Source: JBBREP01 sp963716525 (GTDB lineage Bacteria > Actinomycetota > Acidimicrobiia > IMCC26256 > PALSA-610). From it: a DNA stretch of 64,000 nt. Under the pieces are notes generated by a model. The model saw nothing but the letters and a program-made list of their open reading frames with translations. It had not been told where the DNA came from and did no database searches. Positions 1 to 8,901 of this stretch are shown here, piece by piece (position 1 is the stretch's first letter; the number at the start of each line of letters is the position of its first letter). The stretch is taken from assembly GCA_963716525.1 (NCBI GenBank), contig OY970315.1, forward strand, positions 2,480,001 to 2,544,000, read 5' to 3'. Made by a program: the position numbers and the translations under genes.

Positions 1-101
1 TGGCAAGCTGACCGCCGACAGTGGGGATTCAGGGGCAACTAGATCCGGGGCTGAGGGCACGGTCCAGCATGGCCCGGGGGGGCACGGGAGGACATCGAAG
101 C

Positions 102-1238
102 ATGCGAAAGTTGGTCATTGGTATCGGCGCGGTCGCGCTCGGAGCAATGGGAGTCGCGCCGCTGTCGGCGTCCGCGGCGACCGCTCACCGAGACGCAACC
201 GTCTTGGCCGGGCCGCGGGTGGCGCACCCGACATTGCCCGACGTGCCGCGCTACTTCACGCCGAACGTCGGCCCGAACTTCAGCGTCGTCGGACCGACGG
301 TGAAGTACTTCGCCGCGAACCAGGTCGTGGGGTCCACGACGTATCACCTGAAGATGGTGGGCACGTTCCCCACCGACAAGGCGCACCCGAAGAGCACGGT
401 GACGGTGAAGGTGATCCCGGTCGCGTTCCACTTCAGCGACGGCGTCACGCTCGACCCCACCAAGCCACTGCCATCGTGCGCCGGCGGCGGCACGGCGCTG
501 AATCGCACGCTCAACTCGGGAATCTTCAAGAACATCCCGACGAACGTGGGTGGGGCGCGGCAGTTCACCGAGGCGTTCCGCCGGGCCGAGTTCTGGTACG
601 CGGCGAAGCCGGGCGCGGCGAACCCGAACTACAGCGGCCGGCTCGCGGCCGTCACACTGCCGAAGATCACGGTGAACGTGAGCGGCCCGTCGGTCGCCGC
701 GCCGTGTGGCCGGGGCGGGAACATCACCATCAACAGCATGGACAACCTGATCAAGACGAACCTGATCCCGCACGAGGGCGGCAACGTGAAGACGTCGGAC
801 ATGGCGCTGTTCGTCTGGTCCAACATCGTGCTGTGCACTTCGAGCTGCGGCATCCTCGGCTACCACAGCGCCTTCCAGCGCAGCGGTCACACGCAGACCT
901 ACGGCGTGGCCGAGTTCGCCACCGACAAGCGGTTCCACAACGTCACCGACACGACGGTGCTGTCGCACGAGGTCGCCGAGTGGTACGACGACCCGTTCGT
1001 CGACAACGCCACGCCGCGCTGGGGCCACATCGGCCAGGTGTCGGGTTGCCAGGCGAACCTCGAGGTGGGTGACCCGTTGTCGGGCACGCTGCGCACGATC
1101 AAGACCACGGGAGGCGTGACGTCGCACGTGCAGGACCTCGCGTACTACTCGTGGTTCTACCGCCAGAAGCCCTCGCTCGGCTTCGGGGGCACGTACTCGC
1201 TCTACAGCACGTTCAAGGTGCCGTCGAAGCCCTGCTGA
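102..1238 (+). CDS. Secreted protein with HExxE metallopeptidase-like motif
   Basis: About 378 residues. The ATG at 102 is chosen because it opens a typical signal peptide (MRKLVIG, then a hydrophobic stretch ending in SASAATA) and has GGGAGG-like sequence upstream; the frame is open further back to 21 but that part is not signal-like. In the C-terminal half, a TVLSHEVAEWYDDP segment gives a HEVAE (HExxE) motif followed by a glycine and aspartate-rich stretch, which resembles zinc-peptidase active sites. Two cysteine pairs occur in the mature part. Function unknown; an exported hydrolase is inference. A distant relative with a HEYAE motif is encoded at 13520-14653 on the other strand. Confidence 0.75.
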   Translation: MRKLVIGIGAVALGAMGVAPLSASAATAHRDATVLAGPRVAHPTLPDVPRYFTPNVGPNFSVVGPTVKYFAANQVVGSTTYHLKMVGTFPTDKAHPKSTVTVKVIPVAFHFSDGVTLDPTKPLPSCAGGGTALNRTLNSGIFKNIPTNVGGARQFTEAFRRAEFWYAAKPGAANPNYSGRLAAVTLPKITVNVSGPSVAAPCGRGGNITINSMDNLIKTNLIPHEGGNVKTSDMALFVWSNIVLCTSSCGILGYHSAFQRSGHTQTYGVAEFATDKRFHNVTDTTVLSHEVAEWYDDPFVDNATPRWGHIGQVSGCQANLEVGDPLSGTLRTIKTTGGVTSHVQDLAYYSWFYRQKPSLGFGGTYSLYSTFKVPSKPC

Positions 1239-1302
1239 CGGGGCGATCGCTCGTCCGGCGGCGGCCCGCCTCGCGTGGGCCGCCGCCGGTACGCTCGTTG
1301 TC

Positions 1303-3016
1303 GTGCATGATCTTCTCGTCAAAGGCGGCCGGCTCGTCGACGGGACCGGCGCGCCCCCGCGCACGGCCGATGTCGCGATCGACGGTGGCGTGGTCAGCGA
1401 GGTCGGCCACCTGCGTGGCGAGACCGCCCACGAGGTCGTCGATGCCGACGGCGCGCTCGTCACGCCCGGCTTCGTCGATCCGCACACGCACTTCGACGGC
1501 CAAGTCACCTGGGACCCGCTGCTCACCCCGAGCTGCTGGCACGGTGTCACCACCGTGGTGTTCGGCAACTGCGGCGTTGGTTTCGCGCCCGCGCACCCCG
1601 ACAAGCACGACTGGCTGATCGGTCTGATGGAAGGCGTCGAGGACATCCCCGGCGCTGCGCTCTCCGACGGCATCACATGGGGTTGGGAGAGCTACCCGGA
1701 GTACCTCGACGCGGTCGAGCGCGCCGCGAAGACGATGGACGTGGGCGCGCTCGTGCCGCACGGCGCGGTGCGCGCCTACGTGATGGGCGACCGCGGCGCG
1801 CAGAACGAGCCGGCCACTGCGGCCGACATCGAGGCGATGGCCGAGATCGTGCGCGACAGCGTGCGTGCCGGCGGGCTCGGCTTCTCTACGAGCCGCACGA
1901 TCGCGCACATGGCGATCGACGGTGAGCCGGTACCCGGCACGTTCGCGGCCGAGGACGAGCTGTTCGGGATCGGGCGGGTGCTCGGCGAGCTCGGCACCGG
2001 TGTGTTCGAGCTCGCGCCGGCCGGCGCGCTCGGCGAGGACCTCGCCGCGCCCGATCGTGAGATGGCGTGGATGCGCAAGCTCGGCGCGGCCATCGGCCGT
2101 CCGGTGAGCTTCGTGCTCACCCAGAACGACCACGACCCCACGTCGTGGGAGCACATGCTCGAGGAGTGCTCGGCCGCGGCTCGCGAGGGCGCGCAGGTGC
2201 GCCCGCAGGTACACGGACGCAGCGTCACGCTCCTCATCGGGCTGGCGAACTTCCACCCGTTCGCGAACTGCGCGTCGTGGGGAATGCTCGGGTTCATGTC
2301 GGTGCCGGAGCGCGTGGCCGAGATGCGCAAGCCCGAGGTGAAGGCGCGGCTGCTCGCCGACGTCGCCCGCCTCGACCCGGCCCGCATGCAGTTCATCGAC
2401 CCCGAGCGCGTGTTCCCGCTCGGCGAGAACCCGAACTACGAGCCGTCACACGACGAGAGCGTCGCGGCGCGGGCCGCGCGCGGCGGGCCGCGACCCGTGG
2501 GAGCTGTACTACGACATCCTGCTCGAAGACGACGGCAACCAGCTCCTGATGCGCCCGCTGCTCAACTACACCGATTTCAACCTCGACGCGGTGCGCACGA
2601 TGCTGGAGCACCCCACGAGCGCATGGGGACTGTCCGACGGCGGCGCGCACTGCGGCACCACCTGCGACGCGAGCACGCCCACCTTCATGCTCACGCACTG
2701 GACGCGTGACCGTTCGCACGATCGGTTGCCGCTCGAGTGGATCGTGCGCAAGATGACCGCGGAGACCGCGGCGCTCTACGGCCTGTCCGACCGCGGCACG
2801 TTGGAGCCCGGCAAGGTCGGCGATGTCAACGTGATCGACTACGACGCGCTGCGCCTGTTCCGCCCCGAGATGGTGCACGACCTGCCCGGTGGCGCCCGCC
2901 GCTTCATCCAGCGCTCCGAGGGCTACGTCGCCACGATCAAGTCGGGCGAGGTCGTCATGCGCAACGGCGCGGACCAGGGCGCGCGGCCCGGGGTGCTCTT
3001 CCGCGGCGCCCGCTGA
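1303..3016 (+). CDS. D-aminoacylase-type amidohydrolase (frameshifted)
   Basis: An amidohydrolase of the N-acyl-D-amino-acid deacylase type, about 570 residues if repaired. GTG start at 1303 (VHDLLVKGGRLVDGTG), then the metal-binding PGFVDPHTHFDG (HxH) motif near residue 60, a GVTTVVFGNCG segment, and later LSDGGAHCG, the late metal-site aspartate region. The frame changes once near 2476-2486 in a GC-rich run: upstream ends DESVAARAARGG, downstream continues GRDPWELYYDILLEDDGNQ and runs to the stop at 3016. Both halves match one family, so a single extra base is more likely than two genes. It would hydrolyse an amide bond in a metal-dependent way; the substrate is unknown. Confidence 0.85.
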
Positions 3017-3036
3017 CCCGCCGCCCCGTCCACCGT

Positions 3037-3075
3037 TTGCAGGGTTTCGTCGCAATAGCAACGAAACCCCTGCAC
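3037..3075. terminator. Bidirectional hairpin terminator
   Basis: Arms GCAGGGTTTCGT (3039-3050) and ACGAAACCCCTGC (3061-3073) pair with one bulged C around a 10-nt loop. It sits between two convergent genes (stops at 3016 and 3084), the expected place for a shared terminator. No strong T-tract is visible. Confidence 0.7.
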
Positions 3076-3083
3076 ACGCTTGG

Positions 3084-5637
3084 TCAGGGGCCGAGGCGGT
3101 AGGCGCCGTCGCCACCGTCGAGGAACAGCAACTCGTGGCCTGTCCACACGGCCGGCCCCAGGCGCTGCTTGATCGCGGGGAGGGCGACGATCCCACCGGT
3201 TGCGGCGTCCCACGCGAACGTGCGCGGGTTGAAGCTGGCAAGGTCGCCACCGTCGCCGTACACGCGGAAGAACACCGCCGAGCCTGTGTCGACGACCGCC
3301 TCATAGGCCGCGCCTTCGTTGTAGAGGTGAGGGCGGTCAGGTTGCAGCGTGCGGATGCCGGCGGTTGACGCGTCGACGAGCTGGCCGTTCGTCCACGCGC
3401 GCTGCGCGGGCGTGCAGATGGGGTCTGCGCACGCGCCGCTGGGCGGCAGCACGAGGTAGCGACCGGTCGCGATGGCGGCGTCGAGCGGCGCGCTGTTGGG
3501 TGAGGCCGGCGGTCGGGCGCGCTCGACCCACGTTTGTGAGCCGGCGTCGAGCACGAACATGCGCAGCACCGGCGCAGGCAACAGGCTGTTGCCACCCGAG
3601 ATCTGGGTGAGCGCGACCGCGTTGCCGCCGGCCGTCGCGGCGATCGTGCGCGCACCGTCCGTCGCGTCGACTGGCAACCGCGCGCCATCGGTCCAGTGGT
3701 CGGCCGCGGGGTCGTAGGCCATGACCTTGCCGTAGTCACAGAAGTGGCTGCCGGCATCGATCCAACCGGGCAACACGAGGGCTCGCCCCCCGATCCACAA
3801 CACAGGTCGCTGTGCTTCCAGGCAGAGATTCGCCGGCGCGCCGGTGTGCCAGTGAGCGGTCTGGACGTCGTACGCCACTGCCTGCACCCACTGCCGGCTG
3901 CCGCGGTGCGCGCTGCCGAACAGCAACAGTTCCTTGCCGGTCCAGACCGCACTATCGAAGCGCCACGTCGAATCGACGGGCGGCGGCGCCGGCAGGGTCC
4001 GCCATCGGTCGTCGGCTGGGTCGTAGGCGGCGAAGCGCGACGTCGTCGATCGCGGCGCGGGCTCCCACCACGTGAGCACCTCTTGGCCGTCCCATACGGC
4101 AGCGTCCGCGGTCACGCCGCCGCTCTTCGGTGCGGCCGCGATCTTCGACCAGTGGAAGTGGCTCAGCTGATCGGCGGTCGCCGAGCCGGTCGCCCTCGGT
4201 GCGGCTGCTACCGGTTCGAGCACGCCCATCTTGAAGCCGTTGGGTGTGCCCATCGAGACGAGCGCACTGCCGGTCCAGATCAGGCGCGAGTAGGTGTCGA
4301 CGAAGCCGTTCGGGTTCGCGAGCCGCGTCCACTTCATGGTCGACGGGTCCCACGCGAACAGCTCGGGCCCGCACCGGGCCGCGACGCAGTTGAGCGACAG
4401 GTTGAACGCCGCCACCACGAGCGCACCGCCCGTCGAGGCGGCGTTGAGGACCTCCGCTCCTGGCGATGGAGGCGCGCTGATACCCGATCCGGTCGTAGCC
4501 GCGGGATACCAGCGTCCATCGACGGCGGCACCCGCGGCGCAGCGCATGAACGGTGTGCAGAACGTCCCGGGCGGGACCGCGGCGCCGTCGTCGAGCGCGA
4601 TGGGTGCGGATGCCGATCGCGGCGTGTCGACCTCCGACCAATGGCTGCTGCCCGGTCGCCACGCCGCGAGACGATGACCCTCTGATGCGGAGTTGCTGTT
4701 CGGGTAACCCGAGTCGATGCGCGCCACGACGCGACCGCCGGCGAACACCGCGTCGATCGCAACGATGCTCTCGCCGTGCTGCTGGGGCGACGGCACCTCG
4801 CGGATGCTCCAGCTGTTCGCGGCCGGGTCGAACGATGCGGTGATCAGCGCGGTTGGCATGAGGCCCGACCGGATGCTCCCGGTGCTGCACAGGATCGACG
4901 GCTGCCCGAACACGATGGCGCGCGAGCCGGTCCATACGGGGTCGTTCGGCCGGTGCGCGATCGCCGAGAACGGGCACAGGTTCGATGGCGGCGGCGGAAG
5001 CGGGCGCCAGCGGCAGCGTCGCGGGGTCGTACGCCGCGCCGTCGCCGTACCTGCCCGTGGTCGCCTGATCCGTGTGAACACTCCACGTGAGCACCTCCCG
5101 ACCCGTCCACACGGCCACGGCGATCGGATCGGTGAGCCGCGGCGCGGGCAGTTGCTGCCATGTATCGGTCGCGGGGTAATAGCCCCACGCGCAGCATGTC
5201 TCCCCGCCGACGCTGTAGACGGGTTGTCCGAGCACGAGCACCTCGCGGCCGTCCCAGACCGCGGTGCCGAGTTGCCCGATCGACGGCGGCTTCGCGTCGT
5301 GCCACTTCCATCCCGACAGCTCGGATGCGCTCGCCGCGCCGACACTCGGCACCGCCGGCCCGACTTGCGACGGTTGCGTCGTGACACGCGGATGCGTCGA
5401 GCCGGTGCTCGTGCGACCGCTGTCACGCGTGACGATCAACGGCACCGCGATCGCGGCAGCGGCGGCGATTGCGGTGACGGTGATCCAGCCGGTGCGCCGG
5501 CGCGAACGGTGCGGCGCCATGTCGACGAGGGGCGGGCGGCCGTCGAGCGCGGCGGTTGCGCGCGCGAGCACGGCGTCGAAGCCGGCGATGTCGCCCTCGG
5601 ACGCGAGACGCTCCAGCAGGTCAGGAAGTGATGGCAT
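3084..5637 (-). CDS. Membrane-anchored beta-propeller-like protein coupled to ECF sigma (frameshifted)
   Basis: About 850 residues if repaired. The N-terminus (MPSLPDLLERLASEGDIAGFDAVLARA) is cytosolic-looking, a membrane segment (WITVTAIAAAAAIAVPLIV) follows at about residue 50-70, and the rest is a long extracellular region with repeated W-x-G-x-E-[LV]-L, AYDPA-x-D-x-W and LPAPP units typical of kelch/galactose-oxidase-like propellers. The frame shifts once near 5003-5017 (AAYDPAT, then RWRPLPPPPSNL). The ATG overlaps the end of the upstream sigma gene by 17 nt, so the two are probably translationally coupled. By position it could act as an anti-sigma or sensor partner; no zinc anti-sigma HxxxCxxC motif is seen, so this is inference. 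Confidence 0.7.
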
Positions 5638-6109
5638 CGTCGTCCTCCAACAGCTTGCGCAGTGCGCGGCGGGCGCGGCTCAACGCCATACGGGCCGCAC
5701 CTTCCGAGCAGCCGGTGAGCGCGGCGGCTTCGGCGATCGGTTCGCCCTCCACCTCGGTGAGATAGAGGAGCGCGCGGTCGCGAGCGGGGAGCCGGCGCAG
5801 CTCGTCGAGATCTGATGGATAGTGGGCGCGCGCTGCCGCGGCAGCGTCGGCACCGTGGCGGGTGAGCGCCCGCCGGCCGATCGCGGCGCGCCGCCGTTCG
5901 TTGCTCGCCAGATTCATGATGGTCCGGCGCATATAGGCCAGCGGGTCGTCGATCCCTTCGAGCCCGCCGCGTGCCAGCACTCGCATCATCGCCTCCTGCA
6001 CGAGATCGTCGGGCGGCACTCCGGCGGCCGCCACCACGCCGGCGAAGCGGCGCAGCGCGGGATAGAGCTCCCGCAGCACCGGCACATCGGCCTCCCACGC
6101 GGTGCTCAC
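5621..6109 (-). CDS. ECF-type RNA polymerase sigma factor
   Basis: About 162 residues from a GTG at 6109 (VSTAWEADVPVLRELYPALRRFAGVV). The region-2 part contains PPDDLVQEAMMRVLARGG and AYMRRTIMNLASNERRR; the region-4 part contains LPARDRALLYLTEVEGEPIAEAAALTGCSEGAARMALSRARRAL, the helix-turn-helix that reads the -35 element. The frame is open further upstream to 6310, but that extension has no sigma homology. The next gene, a membrane-anchored propeller-like protein, starts inside its last codons. The arrangement fits a sigma factor controlled by a co-transcribed membrane partner. Confidence 0.9.
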   Translation of the reverse strand: MSTAWEADVPVLRELYPALRRFAGVVAAAGVPPDDLVQEAMMRVLARGGLEGIDDPLAYMRRTIMNLASNERRRAAIGRRALTRHGADAAAAARAHYPSDLDELRRLPARDRALLYLTEVEGEPIAEAAALTGCSEGAARMALSRARRALRKLLEDDDAITS

Positions 6110-6161
6110 ACCGCCAAGGACACACGACGGCGCACGATTGCAACAACTACGGTCCGGTGGC

Positions 6162-6957
6162 GTGAGCGCCACGTTGGACGGCAAGGTCGCGATCGTCACC
6201 GGGGCGGGATCTGGTTTGGGGCGGGCGAGCGCCACCGCGCTGGCCGTCGCCGGTGCCAAGGTGGTGGTGAGCGACGTCGACGATGCCTCGGGGAACGAGA
6301 CCACCACCAAGATCGCCGACGCGGGCGGCGAGGCGACCTTCGCGCACTGCGACGTCGCCCGGGCCGCCGACTGCGAGGCCCTCGTCGGCAGCGGCGCGAG
6401 ACCGCTACGGCGCGCTGCACATCCTCCACAACAACGCTGGCGTCGCCTGGCCCGGACGCGACGGCTTCGCGCCCAACATGAAGCCCGACGACTGGGACGC
6501 GATCATCGCGATCAACCTCTCGGGCACCTTCTACTGCTGCCACTACGCGATCCCGCTCATGCAGGAGTCGGGTGGCGGTGCCATCGTCAACACGGCGTCG
6601 TCGATGGCGCACTTGCCGCTCGGCGCCGTCGACGCCTATGCCGCGAGCAAGGGCGGGGTGGCGATGCTCACGAAGTCGATGGCGCCGAGCGCGGGCCGGC
6701 TCGGCATCCGGGTGAACGCGATCAGCCCGGGCTATGTCGACACGCCGATGAACGCGCTGATCTTCGGCACCGAGGCGATCAAGGACGGCTTCGAGCTCGG
6801 CCATGCGAGTGGCCTGCAGACCCCCGAGGAGATCGCGGAGGTCGTGGTGTTCCTCGCCTCGGACGCGGCGCGCAGCTTCAACGGGGCCGTGCTCACCTGC
6901 GACCGGGGCTGGACGTCGTTCAAGATGCCCGACGTGCTGCGCAGCTTCGGGGTGTAG
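6162..6957 (+). CDS. SDR-family oxidoreductase (frameshifted)
   Basis: Short-chain dehydrogenase/reductase of about 264 residues. GTG start at 6162 (VSATLDGKVAIVTGAGSGLG). It has the TGxxxGxG dinucleotide-binding loop, an NNAG motif (HILHNNAGVAW) and the YAASKG active site (YxxxK) with an upstream serine in TASSM. The frame shifts once near 6395-6402, between CEALV and AAARDRYGALHILHNNAG, as if one base were extra. The C-terminus (ISPGYVDTPMN, FLASDAARSFNGAVLTCDRG) is typical. Substrate unknown. It lies divergently from the sigma gene and just upstream of an operator-like palindrome. Confidence 0.85.
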
Positions 6958-6973
6958 GACCTTCGACCCTGGA

Positions 6974-6993
6974 ACCTGACACGCGTGTCAGGT
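6974..6993. promoter_or_regulatory. Perfect 20-bp palindromic operator
   Basis: Half-site ACCTGACACG is followed directly by its exact reverse complement CGTGTCAGGT. It lies in the only gap between the SDR stop (6957) and the amidohydrolase ATG (7058). Size and symmetry fit a TetR-type operator; the cognate repressor is not identifiable here. Confidence 0.6.
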
Positions 6994-7057
6994 AGCTTGG
7001 CCGGGAGACGGCGCGCCCGTGCCCGCGCCCTGGAAGCGTGCGTGCACAGGAGGTTCG

Positions 7058-8308
7058 ATGGAGCTCCCGAAGGTCATCAGCGTCGACGACCACGTGGTCG
7101 AGCCGCCCCACGTGTGGCAGACGTGGCTCCCGGAAAAGTGGCGCGAGCGCGGCCCGCGGATCGAGCGGGGCACCTGGGGCGACTTCCGCCTCCTCCCCGG
7201 TGCCGCCTACGACCAGAAGCAGGTCGAGGGCGGCCAGCCCGGCGACTACTGGGTCTACGACGGCAAGGTCATCTACGTGCAGAAGCGGTTCGTGGCGATC
7301 CCGCTCGACGCCACGCCCGACGGTGACGTCAGCCGCTTCGACAACACGGTCATGGACATGATCGCCATGACCTACGACGAGATGCGGCCGGGCTGCTACG
7401 ACCCGAAGGCCCGCGCCGCCGACCTCGCGATTGCCGGTGTCGACGGATCGCTCCCGTTCCCCACGTTCCCGCGCTTTTGCGGCCAGACATTCCTCGAGGG
7501 CGACGACAAGCAGCTCGGGCTGGCGTGCATCCAGGCCTACAACGACTGGATGATCGAGGAGTGGTGCGGCGAGTCGGGCGGTGTCAACATCCCGCTCTGC
7601 CTGATGCCGTTGTGGGATGTCGACCTCTGCGTGCAGGAGGTCGAGCGCAACACGGCACGCGGCGCACGCGCCGTCTGCTTCAGCGAGATCCCGACCCACC
7701 TCGGGCTGCCGAGCATCCACACCGGCCACTGGGACCCGCTCTTCCAGGTGTGCAACGACAACGGCACCACACTCTGCATGCACATTGGCTCGTCGTCACG
7801 CATGCCGCTCGCGTCGCCCGACGCACCGCCCGGCGTGGCCGGCATCCTGCAGTTCAACAACTCGATGGCGTCGCTCGCGGATTGGCTCTACTCGGGCAAG
7901 CTCGTGAAGTTCCCGAAGCTCAAGCTCGCGTACTCGGAGGGCCAGATCGGTTGGCTGCCGTACGCGCTGGAGCGGGCCGACACGATCTGGGAGCACCACG
8001 AGTCGTGGATCCACGTGAAGCAGCGCGTGCCCGAGCCTCCGTCGAGCTATTACTACGGGCGCATCTTCGGCTGCTTCACGAGCGACAACTTCGGGCTCGC
8101 GAACATCGAGGCGGTCGGTATCGACAACATCTGCTTCGAGACCGACTACCCGCACACCGACACCACGTGGCCCGACACGATCGCGTTCGCCGAGAAGATG
8201 ACCGCGGGCCTCACCGACGAGCAGATCTACAAGATCATGCGTGGCAACGCCGTGCGGATGCTCGAGCTCGACAAGGTCGGCAACGTGCCGTGGGCAAAGG
8301 CGAAATGA
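7058..8308 (+). CDS. Amidohydrolase-2 family metal-dependent hydrolase
   Basis: About 416 residues. The ATG at 7058 is fixed by a perfect AGGAGG at 7049-7054. The N-terminus ISVDDHVVEPPHVW carries the DxH-type metal ligand region of the amidohydrolase-2 (PF04909) family, where many members are decarboxylases or hydrolases. MHIGSSSRMPLASPD, ETDYPHTDTTWP (a late D/H metal-site motif) and a C-terminal MRGNAVRMLELD are also characteristic. No frameshift. The gene stands alone behind a 20-bp palindrome, so it is probably controlled by a TetR-family repressor. Members of this subfamily are common in actinobacterial aromatic and lipid degradation clusters, but the substrate cannot be told. Confidence 0.85.
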   Translation: MELPKVISVDDHVVEPPHVWQTWLPEKWRERGPRIERGTWGDFRLLPGAAYDQKQVEGGQPGDYWVYDGKVIYVQKRFVAIPLDATPDGDVSRFDNTVMDMIAMTYDEMRPGCYDPKARAADLAIAGVDGSLPFPTFPRFCGQTFLEGDDKQLGLACIQAYNDWMIEEWCGESGGVNIPLCLMPLWDVDLCVQEVERNTARGARAVCFSEIPTHLGLPSIHTGHWDPLFQVCNDNGTTLCMHIGSSSRMPLASPDAPPGVAGILQFNNSMASLADWLYSGKLVKFPKLKLAYSEGQIGWLPYALERADTIWEHHESWIHVKQRVPEPPSSYYYGRIFGCFTSDNFGLANIEAVGIDNICFETDYPHTDTTWPDTIAFAEKMTAGLTDEQIYKIMRGNAVRMLELDKVGNVPWAKAK

Positions 8309-8418
8309 GTGCTTCGCTGAAGCTGCGCTGAGTACACCGGCGCGCGAGCGCCCCGGCGGCGCCGTTCCTGAGAGCTTCTCAACGCGCTGCCAGCAACTGT
8401 TGAGGGTCACCGACGAAC

Positions 8419-8901
8419 GTGTCGGTCATGCACGGACGCCTCTCCCGCCACCAACCGATGTTGCGCCGCGCCACGCGCTGCATGGTCGTGTCGATCGGCA
8501 CGACGGTGCTCAGCACCACCATCCTCATCGCGCTCGCGGTCGGCGCCGGGATGCGCGCCGGCGTGGCGAACGCCATCGCGGTGACGTGCGGCATCCTGCC
8601 GTCGCATCTCGCGAACCGCTGGTGGGCATGGGGCCGCCGGGGCAAGGCGAGCGTCACCCGTGAGGTCGCCCCGTTCTGGGCGCTCTCCGTCGCGGGCCTG
8701 CTGCTCTCCACCTTCCTCGTCGACTGGGTCGGCGCGCTGACCGCGCACTGGAGCGCGCTCGCGCGATCGATCGCGCTGCCCACCGCGAACCTCACCGTGT
8801 TCGGTGTGCTGTGGGTGATCCAGTTCTTCGTGCTCGACCGGTTCATCTTCCACGACCGCGCGCATGTCCTCGCGACGGTGCCAAGCTTGGAGCAGTCATG
8901 A
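8419..8901 (+). CDS. GtrA-like membrane protein
   Basis: About 160 residues with four hydrophobic segments (VVSIGTTVLSTTILIALAV, GVANAIAVTCGILPSHLANR, FWALSVAGLLLSTFLVDWV, LTVFGVLWVIQFFVLDRFIF). The pattern ANAIAVTCGILPSHLANRWWAWG and the C-terminal QFFVLDRFIFHD are typical of the GtrA/DPMS-associated family, which is thought to help move polyprenyl-linked sugars. The GTG at 8419 is used; an ATG at 8428 is also possible. The stop overlaps the ATG of the next gene (ATGA), a glycosyltransferase, so they form a two-gene operon and probably act on the same lipid-linked sugar. Confidence 0.8.
   Translation: MSVMHGRLSRHQPMLRRATRCMVVSIGTTVLSTTILIALAVGAGMRAGVANAIAVTCGILPSHLANRWWAWGRRGKASVTREVAPFWALSVAGLLLSTFLVDWVGALTAHWSALARSIALPTANLTVFGVLWVIQFFVLDRFIFHDRAHVLATVPSLEQS

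Noticed and set aside
39..1676. A 545-codon minus-strand frame over the first two genes
   Set aside because: Spans two real plus-strand genes with signal peptide and active-site motifs; no domain in its own translation.
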